From positions 1 to 18,238 of the forward strand of contig JADFQT010000009.1 of the NCBI GenBank assembly GCA_022561675.1: a stretch of DNA of 18,238 bases. Reading direction: 5' to 3'. Under the pieces are notes generated by a model. That model was not told where the DNA came from, did not search any database, and saw only the letters and a list, made by a program, of their open reading frames with translations. Below are positions 1 through 6,341 of the stretch, one piece after another. The translations under genes and the position numbers were made by a program. The stretch is from Chloroflexota bacterium. GTDB taxonomy: Bacteria; Chloroflexota; Dehalococcoidia; Lucifugimonadales; UBA3495. The stretch's first letter is position 1. Every line of letters starts with the position of its first letter.

Positions 1-690
1 CACCACTCGTTCTGTTAGCCCTTTGGACCGGGCCGTCCGCATGTAGTCCTCTCTCAGGATTTCAACCATGGCGGATCGGGTTACTCGGCCAATGAAGGCC
101 ATGTCGTAGAAGGCCAAGGCCAGGGCCGGAAAGATCATCTGTTGTAGATTGGTCCACGGATCGCTCCACAGGTCTTCATACCCCAGCGCGGGCAGCCAGC
201 CAAACACCCGGACCAGGAACAGCATTATGAGAATGGCCGTGAAGAAGGTGGGCATCGAGATCCCGGCCAAGGTGAGGAAGCGGGCGCCGTAGTCCATCGG
301 AGTGTCCGGTTTGATCGCCGACAACACACCCAAGGGCACGGCGACCAGCATAGACAGGACAATGGCGAAAACGGCCAGCTCTATCGTAATGGGGATGCGC
401 TCTTTGAGCTCCACCATGACCGAAGCTTTGAACCACAAGGATTCACCGAAATCGCCCCGCACGACTCCCCAAATCCAGTCACCGTACTGGACGACCATCG
501 GCCGGTCGGTGCCCAGTTCGGCGCGCAGACGCGCCAGGTCTTCTTGAGTGTAAGACCCGCCCCCTTCCTCTTCCAGCATGGCGATGGCCGGGTCTCCCGG
601 GATTAGACGCATCACCACGAAAACGATTAGCGTCACCAGGAGAATTGTGGGAATGAAGAGACCTATTCTTTTTATAGTGTACTGTCGCAT
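1..690 (-). CDS. Peptide/nickel-type ABC transporter permease, DppB/OppB-like (partial, 3' end outside window)
   Basis: Reading the minus strand from an ATG at 690 gives 230 uninterrupted codons to the window edge. The protein starts with a basic residue pair and a hydrophobic helix (residues 9-30) ending in the MRLIPGDPA signature typical of DppB/OppB permeases. A periplasmic stretch (about 35-85) follows, then further membrane segments near 93-115, 130-155 and 175-200. The last visible residues, DYMRTARSKGLTE, are the cytoplasmic EAA loop that docks on the ATPase. A purine-rich ribosome site (GGAAAGG) lies a few bases upstream. It follows the solute-binding protein gene by 110 bp on the same strand, so both probably form one importer operon for oligopeptides or a similar solute. 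The missing part is about the last third of a usual 310-330 residue permease; the second permease and ATPases should lie to the left of the window. The substrate cannot be told from sequence. Confidence 0.92.
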   Translation of the reverse strand, partial: MRQYTIKRIGLFIPTILLVTLIVFVVMRLIPGDPAIAMLEEEGGGSYTQEDLARLRAELGTDRPMVVQYGDWIWGVVRGDFGESLWFKASVMVELKERIPITIELAVFAIVLSMLVAVPLGVLSAIKPDTPMDYGARFLTLAGISMPTFFTAILIMLFLVRVFGWLPALGYEDLWSDPWTNLQQMIFPALALAFYDMAFIGRVTRSAMVEILREDYMRTARSKGLTERVV

Positions 691-743
691 CTAGTACCTT
701 TCCGTCCCTTGAGACGTATAAGTTCTTCCACTTCGGATACCCG

Positions 744-773
744 ATGGCCTGCTCCCTTTGTGGGGCAGGCCAT
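744..773 (-). terminator. Intergenic hairpin between binding-protein and permease genes (attenuator or mRNA-stabilising)
   Basis: Positions 744-753 can pair with 764-773, extended inward by two C-G pairs, giving a stem of about 12 bp with one G-U pair and a loop of six bases. There is no T-run after it on the minus strand, so it is not a classical intrinsic terminator. A structure here is known in many binding-protein/permease operons, where it protects the upstream message and lowers permease output; that role is inferred here. Confidence 0.45.
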
Positions 774-800
774 ATCGTTCAACTCCAGTATTTCAGGTAC

Positions 801-2618
801 TTACCGGTCCAACCACAAGTCTTCGTGCTTGAACCCGTACTGCACTGTCTCTGGAACCTGGAAGCCTCTGATATCCCGGTGTTGGGGCCAGAAGAACCCG
901 CCCCATCCCGCGGTTATGAAGTGATTGTCCTCGAAGCTGCTGAGGAAATCCGCGGCCTCCCGGTTGATCTCAATCCGCTTTGCCGGATCCTGCTCCACCT
1001 TCTGCTTCTCGAAGAGTTCTTCGATCAACGGGTGAGACCAGTCGGTGTAGTTGCGGGTCGCGCCCTTCCGGTAAACGCCGCCATATATGCCGTCGAAGTC
1101 GAGCACCGTGGTGCCCTCGCCCTGGCAGGCCAACTCCCAGTCACCTTCGGCATCCGGAGCCCGGGCCGCGTTGTAGTGCTGATAGCCGGCGGCGCTCTCC
1201 CAGGTGCGGATGTCGCCATCGATTCCCAGGGTAGCCTTCAACTGCTCCTTGATTACCTGGCACATGGGCGTGTAGAAAGAAACCATCCTGGCGTCATAGG
1301 TGGTCTTAAAGCCATCGGGGAACCCGGCTTCCGCCATCAGCCGCTTGGCTTCAACCAAGTCTTCCTGCCCACCGGGAGTGTCCTTGGGCCGTACTCCCGG
1401 CCAGGTTGCGCCTTCCTCTGCGGAGTAGGCCATGCCTGGCGCGAAGATGGTGGTCACGCCGCCCGTCCCGTCCATCACCAACTCGTTGATCTGCTGCCGG
1501 TCCATGGCCAGGTAGATGGCCCTCCGAACCCGGGGATCGCTGAAAGGCTCCTTCTTGACGTTGATCATCAGGCCCACGTTGAAGGAGGGGGGCAGAGCGT
1601 AGGTAATCCACTCGCCATTCGTATTTTTCGGAAGATCCACTACCTCCTTGTCGTAGCTATTTCCTGAGTTGCGCATATCGGTCTGGTTAGCCTTTGCGGA
1701 GGCGGCGGCTCGGGACCGGTCGGCGATGATGAAGTGGTCGATGCTGTCGAAGAAGGGCCGCCCTTCTTTGAAGTAGTTGGGGTTCTTGGATACCTTGTAG
1801 AAGTTGCCCCGCTGGTATTCGTCCAGGATGAAGGGACCGGAGCCGGCCTTGTGCTCAATGATGTTTTCCGCCTGGTTCAGGTCGATCCCATCCAGATGCT
1901 TGGGGAGAATTTTGACATAATCGATGGCCAGGAACTTGAGGAAGGCCGCGGAGGGGAACTGGAGATTAATCTCCAGAGTACTGGGATCGATGAGCTTCAC
2001 CCCGCCCTCTTCTTTCGTGAGGGTGTAGTTCCGGAAGAGCCCGGACCGGCCGATGGAGACCTCTGGGTTCATGAAACGCTGGAGACCATAGACCACATCT
2101 TCGGCGGTCAGGTCCTGTCCGTCTTGCCACTTGATGCCATCGCGGAGCTCAAATGTAAAGGTTTGACCCCCGTTGCTGACCTCCCAGCTGGCGCACAGGT
2201 CGCAGACCACATCGCTGGTATTGGTGGTGTCGTACTGGACCAACTGGTTATAAAGCTGGGAGTAGGAGATGACGCTGGATAGGGATGCGGAGCCAAGGGG
2301 GTCCCAGTCCCTGGTGTCGGCATAGGCCCACATGTTTACGTGTTGACCGTACTTCCCTTCCACCATGACCACAGCCTGGGTCGGATCTGGAGCCTTGGTG
2401 GCTTGGGCGGCAGGAACTTGCGTAGCGGCCACAGCCGGAGCTTGTGTCGCGGCTACTGCCGGAGCTTGCGTAGCGGCTGCCACCGGAGCCTGCGTAGCGG
2501 CTGCCACCGGAGCCTGCGTTGGTTGCTCAGCAGATCCACAGGCGACGGCAACCATCAAAACTAGCGCCAAAAGTAACGGGAGAAGAACTCTAACCGGATG
2601 TAATAGGGATCGAGCCAT
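801..2618 (-). CDS. Extracellular solute-binding lipoprotein, family 5 (peptide/nickel ABC importer)
   Basis: A 605-residue protein. The N-terminus has two Arg/His-rich clusters, a Leu/Val-rich core (11-25) and Cys27 preceded by AVA, a relaxed lipobox, so it is probably a lipid-anchored exported protein. Residues about 32-75 are a low-complexity linker of repeated eight-residue units (TQAPVAAA and variants), which tethers the binding domain off the membrane. From about residue 88 the SBP_bac_5 fold follows, with typical phrases such as LRDGIKWQDGQDLTAEDV and DPRVRRAIYLAMDRQQIN. The start is supported by GGAGG at 2626-2630, seven bases before ATG. The permease gene follows on the same strand. 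Family members bind peptides, nickel complexes, sugars or opines; nothing here narrows the ligand. The Thr-Gln-Ala-Pro linker is a style common in Chloroflexota lipoproteins, which is one reason for the suggested origin. Confidence 0.93.
   Translation of the reverse strand: MARSLLHPVRVLLPLLLALVLMVAVACGSAEQPTQAPVAAATQAPVAAATQAPAVAATQAPAVAATQVPAAQATKAPDPTQAVVMVEGKYGQHVNMWAYADTRDWDPLGSASLSSVISYSQLYNQLVQYDTTNTSDVVCDLCASWEVSNGGQTFTFELRDGIKWQDGQDLTAEDVVYGLQRFMNPEVSIGRSGLFRNYTLTKEEGGVKLIDPSTLEINLQFPSAAFLKFLAIDYVKILPKHLDGIDLNQAENIIEHKAGSGPFILDEYQRGNFYKVSKNPNYFKEGRPFFDSIDHFIIADRSRAAASAKANQTDMRNSGNSYDKEVVDLPKNTNGEWITYALPPSFNVGLMINVKKEPFSDPRVRRAIYLAMDRQQINELVMDGTGGVTTIFAPGMAYSAEEGATWPGVRPKDTPGGQEDLVEAKRLMAEAGFPDGFKTTYDARMVSFYTPMCQVIKEQLKATLGIDGDIRTWESAAGYQHYNAARAPDAEGDWELACQGEGTTVLDFDGIYGGVYRKGATRNYTDWSHPLIEELFEKQKVEQDPAKRIEINREAADFLSSFEDNHFITAGWGGFFWPQHRDIRGFQVPETVQYGFKHEDLWLDR
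2413..2520. repeat. 24-bp tandem repeat (about 4.5 units) coding the lipoprotein linker
   Basis: Units of 24 bp begin at 2413, 2437, 2461, 2485 and 2509 (last one partial). The units at 2461 and 2485 differ at one base; the two further left are more diverged. Each unit codes eight residues of the Thr-Gln-Ala-Pro-type linker on the minus strand, so copy changes keep the frame and only alter linker length. It behaves like a coding minisatellite and may vary between strains. Confidence 0.85.
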
Positions 2619-3077
2619 ATGTGCGCCTCCAATTATTAATAGGTGGATAAATGCCCTGACAACTTTGGTCAGCTATCCCAAATACTGGTGTTACCTACCT
2701 TATTCCTAACAACACAATATTGAAAGCAGATGGATTATTGCATAATCGTCGAAGCGATTCCTAGTATCACCAAATCGAATATGCCTTGGGGATTTTACTT
2801 GACCGCCAAGGTCACGTCAAGTCACCAATCTGACTCATGAAAAGCTGATGCCGGGCATGACGCCAGGCGCCGTGAAAAAATACCTAAAAGCGGTTAGGAT
2901 TGCTTTGTTGCAAGGCATTTCGGTTCTATGCTCTTTTGGGCTGGAGCCCGCCGCTCTACCGCCTCATCGATCTAGATGCAGCGAGTAGCTGAACGAAAGA
3001 GGGTTTCCTACCCGGGCCGGACGATTGAACCGACAAGACTAATCCTAATAGAAATCAAGCACCCCCGGAGACCGATA
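2619..3077. promoter_or_regulatory. Divergent intergenic region between ABC operon and SDR gene
   Basis: 459 bp without a supported gene. It should contain the start signals for both the minus-strand importer operon and the plus-strand SDR. It holds an overlapping dyad (listed separately), a small dyad of the form CTGAC-N7-GTCAG near 2657-2673, and an AT-rich stretch around 2700-2760. I found no convincing -35/-10 pair for either direction. The open frame of the SDR extends back to 2976, but that part does not resemble the family's N-terminus. Confidence 0.5.
2797..2822. promoter_or_regulatory. Overlapping dyad, possible operator
   Basis: ACTTGAC (2797-2803) and GTCAAGT (2816-2822) form a perfect 7-bp inverted repeat with a 12-base centre. 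Nested inside is TGACC-N5-GGTCA (2800-2814). The arrangement suits a dimeric repressor or activator site acting on the divergent importer and SDR genes. No regulator gene is seen in the window, so the role is inferred from symmetry and position only. Confidence 0.4.
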
Positions 3078-3932
3078 ATGGGAAAGTTGGACGGAAAATC
3101 CACGATAGTTACCGGAGCAAGCCGCGGAATCGGCGCTGAAATCGCCCGGCTGCTGGCCGCGGAAGGCGCCAGGGTTATCTGCGCTGCCCGCACAGTCCGG
3201 GAGGGTGACCACCCGCTGGAGGGCTCTCTGGAGAATACTGTCGGAACCATTCGGGAGGCCGGTGGTGAGGCGACGCCGGTTCCTGTGAACATTTCCCTTC
3301 CCGAGGACTGCGAAAAGCTGGTTCAGGAAACTCGGGCCATTTACGGGCCGGTAGACCTGCTGGTCAACAACGCAGCGCTGACCTACTACATCCCGGTGAA
3401 GGAATATCCACTCAATCGGTGGATGCGTTCTTGGGCGGTGAATTTCCACGCCCCTTTCTTGCTGAGCAAGCTGGTTTTGGAGGATATGATTCCCCGGGGC
3501 AGCGGCAGCATCGTCAACATCTCCTCCGGAGCTGCGGTCGGACCGGGACGGGGGCCCTACCCTGACGCCCCCGCAGACAGCGGCGGTACCTGTTATGGCG
3601 CGGAGAAGGCCGCCCTGGAGCGTTTCACTCAGGGGTTGGCGATGGAGGTGTACCAATACGGCATCTCGGTGACCTGTGTTGCCCCATCCCAGGTGGTGCC
3701 GACGCCCGGAACCGTCTTCCATAATCTGGTCAGCGGCATGGACGACCCTCGGGGCGAGCCGCCGGACCTGATGGCCCAGGCCGTTTTGCTCTTGGCGACC
3801 GAACCTTGGGACCAGACTACCGGCCGGGTAACCTACAGTCAGCAGCTTCTCAAGGAGTTCGGCCGGATGACCGAGGCCCGAGGCAGAGGCGTGGACCCGG
3901 AGTTGCCGGGTACCGGCTACAGCCAGGTCTAG
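3078..3932 (+). CDS. Short-chain dehydrogenase/reductase (SDR), classical type
   Basis: 284 residues from ATG 3078, which has GGAG at 3067-3070, seven bases upstream. The Rossmann cofactor motif TGASRGIG is at residues 12-19, the structural NNAA motif at 97-100, the catalytic serine in NISSGAA (149/150), and the catalytic pair Tyr173/Lys177 in YGAEK. All residues for an active NAD(P)-dependent oxidoreductase are present. Residue 38 onward (RTVREGDHPLEGSLENT) is longer than the usual loop and resembles SDRs annotated in steroid or acyl catabolism, but the substrate is unknown. The frame stays open upstream to 2976; those 34 extra codons do not look like SDR sequence and lack a ribosome site. 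It is followed by an acyl-CoA dehydrogenase 127 bp on, so a shared catabolic job on a CoA-linked or alcohol substrate is possible. Confidence 0.9.
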   Translation: MGKLDGKSTIVTGASRGIGAEIARLLAAEGARVICAARTVREGDHPLEGSLENTVGTIREAGGEATPVPVNISLPEDCEKLVQETRAIYGPVDLLVNNAALTYYIPVKEYPLNRWMRSWAVNFHAPFLLSKLVLEDMIPRGSGSIVNISSGAAVGPGRGPYPDAPADSGGTCYGAEKAALERFTQGLAMEVYQYGISVTCVAPSQVVPTPGTVFHNLVSGMDDPRGEPPDLMAQAVLLLATEPWDQTTGRVTYSQQLLKEFGRMTEARGRGVDPELPGTGYSQV

Positions 3933-4001
3933 GCCAGCGGCTGATGCCGTGATGCCGAGCACCCTCTAGAGGGCCGACAACAAATGATAAGATACAGACT
4001 G

Positions 4002-4029
4002 CTGTCAGCATTTACCAGGCCCCTATTAT
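4002..4029 (+). promoter_or_regulatory. Sigma70-like promoter candidate for the acyl-CoA dehydrogenase gene
   Basis: CTGTCA (4002-4007), a 16-base spacer, then TATTAT (4024-4029). Both hexamers are near consensus (4/6 and 5/6). A start near 4036 would leave a short leader carrying the strong AGGAGG site at 4049-4054. Confidence 0.4.
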
Positions 4030-4059
4030 TTTTTATTAGTCCTGCGACAGGAGGGTCCC

Positions 4060-5235
4060 GTGGAATTCGCATTTAGCGCCGAAGACGATGCCTTTCGCCG
4101 AGAATTGACCGAATTTATCCGGCAAGAGCGTTCGCCCGAATGGGATGACGCTGACCGGGGGTCCGACGATGCCAGCTGGACAGCTACCAAGCAAATGCGC
4201 CAGAAGCTGGCCGACCGGGGCTGGCTGACCATGCACTGGCCGGAGGAGTATGGAGGCCAGAAAGCCTCGCCAGTGCGGTCTGCCGTCTTCAACGATGAGA
4301 TGACCTATTATCGGGCCCCCGGACGGGATAACTTTGGGGTGCGGATGATGGGCGCTACCCTGATGATGCACGGGTCCGAGGAGCAAAAAAGTCTGCATCT
4401 GCCCCCGGTAGCCCGGGGAGAGGTTCAGTGGTGCCAGGGATACAGCGAGCCCGAGACAGGGTCAGACCTGGCCTCTCTAAACACTCGCGCAGTTAGAGAC
4501 GGCGACGAGTTCGTCATAAACGGGAGCAAAATTTGGACCTCTATGGCCCATAGGGGCGACTGGATCATGCTGCTGGCCCGCACCGACACCGATGCTCCCA
4601 AGCACCGGGGCATCAGCTTTTTCCTGGTGGACATGAAAACTCCGGGAATTCAGGTGCGACCCATTGTCAACATGGCCGGCAGGCACGACTTTAACCAGGT
4701 GATTTTCGACAATGTGCGGGTCCCGGCCGGCAACCTGGTTGGGGAGGAAAACCGGGGCTGGTACGTGGCGGTGACCCTGCTGGACTTCGAGCGGTCCGGC
4801 ATCGACTACTCGGCCAACGGTCGCCGCTTGCTGGACGATACCTGGCGCTATGCCGCGGACACCAAACGCAATGGACAAGTCTTGGCACAAGTCCCCTGGG
4901 TGCGCAACCAGATGGCCGACCGCTACATCGAATGCGAGGTAGCCAGGCTTATCGCGTACAATGTGGCGTTTATGCAGGGAGAGGGGCTGGTACCCAACAA
5001 AGAAGCCTCCATGAGCAAGGTGTTTGGCAGTGAGACGGTGCAGCGGGTGACCAAAACCTGCATGGAGGTACTGGGAATGTACGGTTTCCTGAACCGGCGG
5101 GACAAGTGGGCGCCGCTCCAGGGGCGGATTCAGGAGAACTGGATGATGAGCTTCTCCGGCACCATCGCCGCCGGAACGTCGGAAATTCAACGCAACGTTA
5201 TCGCCAACCGAGGTCTGGGACTACCCCGGGGGTGA
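4060..5235 (+). CDS. Acyl-CoA dehydrogenase family flavoprotein
   Basis: 391 residues from a GTG start with AGGAGG at 4049-4054, five bases upstream. The normal three-domain ACAD layout is visible: N-terminal helical domain (1-125), beta domain opened by GYSEPETGSDL (127-137) with FVINGSKIWTS (151-161), and C-terminal helical domain with GTSEIQRN (372-379). It should be an FAD enzyme making an alpha,beta-double bond in an acyl-CoA. At the position of the catalytic Glu of medium-chain ACADs (the E of YEGTS) there is Ala371. Glu244 in LDFERSG aligns with the helix-G glutamate that serves as base in isovaleryl-CoA dehydrogenase, so activity is likely kept. It follows the SDR gene but has its own promoter candidate. 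The substrate (branched, long-chain or steroid acyl-CoA) is not decidable here. Confidence 0.92.
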   Translation: MEFAFSAEDDAFRRELTEFIRQERSPEWDDADRGSDDASWTATKQMRQKLADRGWLTMHWPEEYGGQKASPVRSAVFNDEMTYYRAPGRDNFGVRMMGATLMMHGSEEQKSLHLPPVARGEVQWCQGYSEPETGSDLASLNTRAVRDGDEFVINGSKIWTSMAHRGDWIMLLARTDTDAPKHRGISFFLVDMKTPGIQVRPIVNMAGRHDFNQVIFDNVRVPAGNLVGEENRGWYVAVTLLDFERSGIDYSANGRRLLDDTWRYAADTKRNGQVLAQVPWVRNQMADRYIECEVARLIAYNVAFMQGEGLVPNKEASMSKVFGSETVQRVTKTCMEVLGMYGFLNRRDKWAPLQGRIQENWMMSFSGTIAAGTSEIQRNVIANRGLGLPRG

Positions 5236-5249
5236 ACCCGGTTTGGTTT
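5226..5249 (+). terminator. Weak hairpin at the end of the acyl-CoA dehydrogenase gene
   Basis: Positions 5226-5230 pair with 5237-5241 (five G-C pairs, six-base loop spanning the stop codon), followed by a T-rich tail (TTTGGTTT). Short for an intrinsic terminator and overlapping the stop, so only a candidate. Confidence 0.25.
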
Positions 5250-5267
5250 CCATAGAGGGTGTGTGAG

Positions 5268-5351
5268 AAGCAATCGCTCACGGTTCGGCAAGCTCACCAG
5301 GAAGCGAACCCGATCCGTTCGCGCTGAGCCTTTCGAGGGGCGATGACCCCT
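5268..5351. repeat. REP-like palindromic element, copy A
   Basis: An imperfect inverted repeat. The left arm holds GTTCGGCAAGCTCACC followed by GCGAACC; the right arm holds GTTCGCGCTGAGCC followed by TTTCGAGG, and the two can fold back (AGCTCA against TGAGC and GCGAAC against GTTCGC). About 39 bases of its left end match 33 positions at 9109-9150, and 27 bases of its right end match 21 positions at 9304-9331, in the same orientation. It is non-coding. It resembles dispersed TTCGACAAGCTCA-type extragenic palindromes of bacterial genomes. Confidence 0.65.
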
Positions 5352-5557
5352 ATCTTGATTACTAAGGTCTGAAATCCTTTCACCCAGACTCTTAAAGGGC
5401 AGTTGGAACCATCTTAACCCCAAGCCTAGACCAGGGAGGGTGAACAAATATATCATCCCGGAACGCCATGTTTAGGACTGCCTGCAGGAAGCGAATTGAC
5501 TCATAAGGAATGGTGCCGCCAGGAGTATAGTGGCCTCGTAAAAATTGTTGCTGAGGC

Positions 5558-5586
5558 TCGGCATGACCTTCAGTGGTGTGTATACT
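5558..5586 (+). promoter_or_regulatory. Promoter candidate for moaD-moaE
   Basis: TATACT (5581-5586, 5/6 of consensus) lies 17 bases after TCGGCA (5558-5563, 4/6). A transcript start near 5593 would give a leader of about 40 bases to the moaD start. Only sequence similarity supports it. Confidence 0.33.
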
Positions 5587-5633
5587 GGGTCTGAGCTTAG
5601 CGCCAGAAGGGTTATTGTTGGAAAAGGGTCTTG

Positions 5634-5879
5634 ATGAAAATTGAAGTCAGATTCTTTGCCCTGTATCGAGAGCGAGCCGGATGCAGTAGGGCCTCGCTGG
5701 ACCTACCGGCCGGGGCTACGGTGGCCGACCTTACCGCCGAAGTGCGGCGGCGTCACCCCGGGTTGGCGCCTCCGGAGGTGAGCATAGTGGTTGCGGTCAA
5801 CACCGACTACGCGGAACCTGACACGGTGCTCAATGAGCGGGACGAGGTCTGCCTCATTCCCCCGGTCAGTGGAGGTTAG
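5634..5879 (+). CDS. moaD: Molybdopterin synthase small subunit / sulfur carrier, MoaD-like (ThiS/MoaD family)
   Basis: 81 residues with a ubiquitin-like beta-grasp fold. It starts with the strand KIEVRFFALYRERAG and ends in the obligatory Gly-Gly (PPVSGG), whose terminus becomes a thiocarboxylate and donates sulfur to precursor Z in molybdenum cofactor synthesis. ATG 5634 is preferred to the TTG one codon upstream, because AAGGG at 5624-5628 is five bases from ATG but only two from TTG. moaE starts four bases after the stop. The two should be cotranscribed and their products should form the heterotetrameric synthase in the cytoplasm. No other molybdenum cofactor gene is in the window. Confidence 0.9.
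   Translation: MKIEVRFFALYRERAGCSRASLDLPAGATVADLTAEVRRRHPGLAPPEVSIVVAVNTDYAEPDTVLNERDEVCLIPPVSGG
5871..5875 (+). promoter_or_regulatory. moaE ribosome site embedded in the moaD di-glycine codons
   Basis: GGAGG at 5871-5875 is seven bases before the moaE ATG (5883). The same bases are part of the GGA GGT codons for the essential C-terminal Gly-Gly of MoaD. Confidence 0.75.
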
Positions 5880-5882
5880 GGG

Positions 5883-6341
5883 ATGATTGAAATTACTGAC
5901 CAGCCTCTGGACCCGGCGCGGGTGACCAACTTGGTTCGCCGGGATGGGAACGGCGCGGTGGTAACCTTTTTGGGCACTACCAGGGACCATTTTGAGGGCA
6001 AGCGGGTGCTGCGCCTGGAATACGAGGCCTATTACGATATGGCCTTGAAAAAGCTGGAAGAAATATGCCGGGAAATGCAGCAGGAATTTGGAGTTGAGGA
6101 CGTGGCAATTTCCCATCGGACTGGCCTGGTCGATATCGGGCAGATCTCCCTGATCGTCGCCGTAGCCGCCCCTCACCGCAAGGAAGCCTTTTACGCCTGT
6201 CACAAAGTGGTGGACCGGGTCAAAGAGATAGTGCCCATCTGGAAAAAAGAGGTCTACGAAGATGGCTCCCGCTGGGTGGCCTGTGAAGATCATGAGTTCT
6301 CCCCTTCTCAAGGGGCCGCCGCGGAAACCCCTGGTCATTAA
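5883..6341 (+). CDS. moaE: Molybdopterin synthase catalytic (large) subunit MoaE
   Basis: 152 residues, the normal MoaE length. Visible signatures are VVTFLGTTRDHFEGKRV, LEYEAYYDMA, SHRTGLVDIGQ, AAPHRKEAFYACH and the C-terminal VPIWKKEVYEDGSRW, whose lysines line the active site. With thiocarboxylated MoaD it inserts two sulfurs into precursor Z to form molybdopterin. It starts directly after moaD with a strong ribosome site, so the two are translationally linked. Its last 80 bases are overlapped in another frame by the proposed start of the next gene. Assignment is secure; the C-terminal tail (about 142-152) is not conserved. Confidence 0.95.
   Translation: MIEITDQPLDPARVTNLVRRDGNGAVVTFLGTTRDHFEGKRVLRLEYEAYYDMALKKLEEICREMQQEFGVEDVAISHRTGLVDIGQISLIVAVAAPHRKEAFYACHKVVDRVKEIVPIWKKEVYEDGSRWVACEDHEFSPSQGAAAETPGH

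Larger units (their letters stand above)
5236..5633. other. 398-bp non-coding region before moaD
   Basis: No supported gene. The first part (about 5268-5351) is a degenerate palindromic element listed separately. The middle (5352-5550) shows no open frame or structure I can support. The end holds a promoter candidate for moaD near 5558-5586. Confidence 0.6.

Noticed and set aside
744..1667. Plus-strand open frame (307 codons) opposite the solute-binding protein
   Set aside because: The minus-strand frame is a full SBP_bac_5 protein with lipobox and ribosome site; the plus frame has no recognisable domain.
2900..2975. Possible tRNA-like or riboswitch segment upstream of the SDR gene
   Set aside because: I could not draw a cloverleaf or any known riboswitch core; only short stems such as CCTAA-N6-TTAGG (2883-2898) are present.
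2976..3077. Upstream extension of the SDR frame
   Set aside because: The 34 added residues are Arg/Pro-rich, lack a ribosome site and precede the normal SDR N-terminus that starts at ATG 3078 with GGAG upstream.
3045..3962. Minus-strand open frame (305 codons) opposite the SDR gene
   Set aside because: Shadow of the SDR, which has all catalytic residues; no family features on the opposite strand.
3962..3973. Perfect 12-bp palindrome after the SDR gene
   Set aside because: No loop, no T-run and no repeated occurrence; could be chance.
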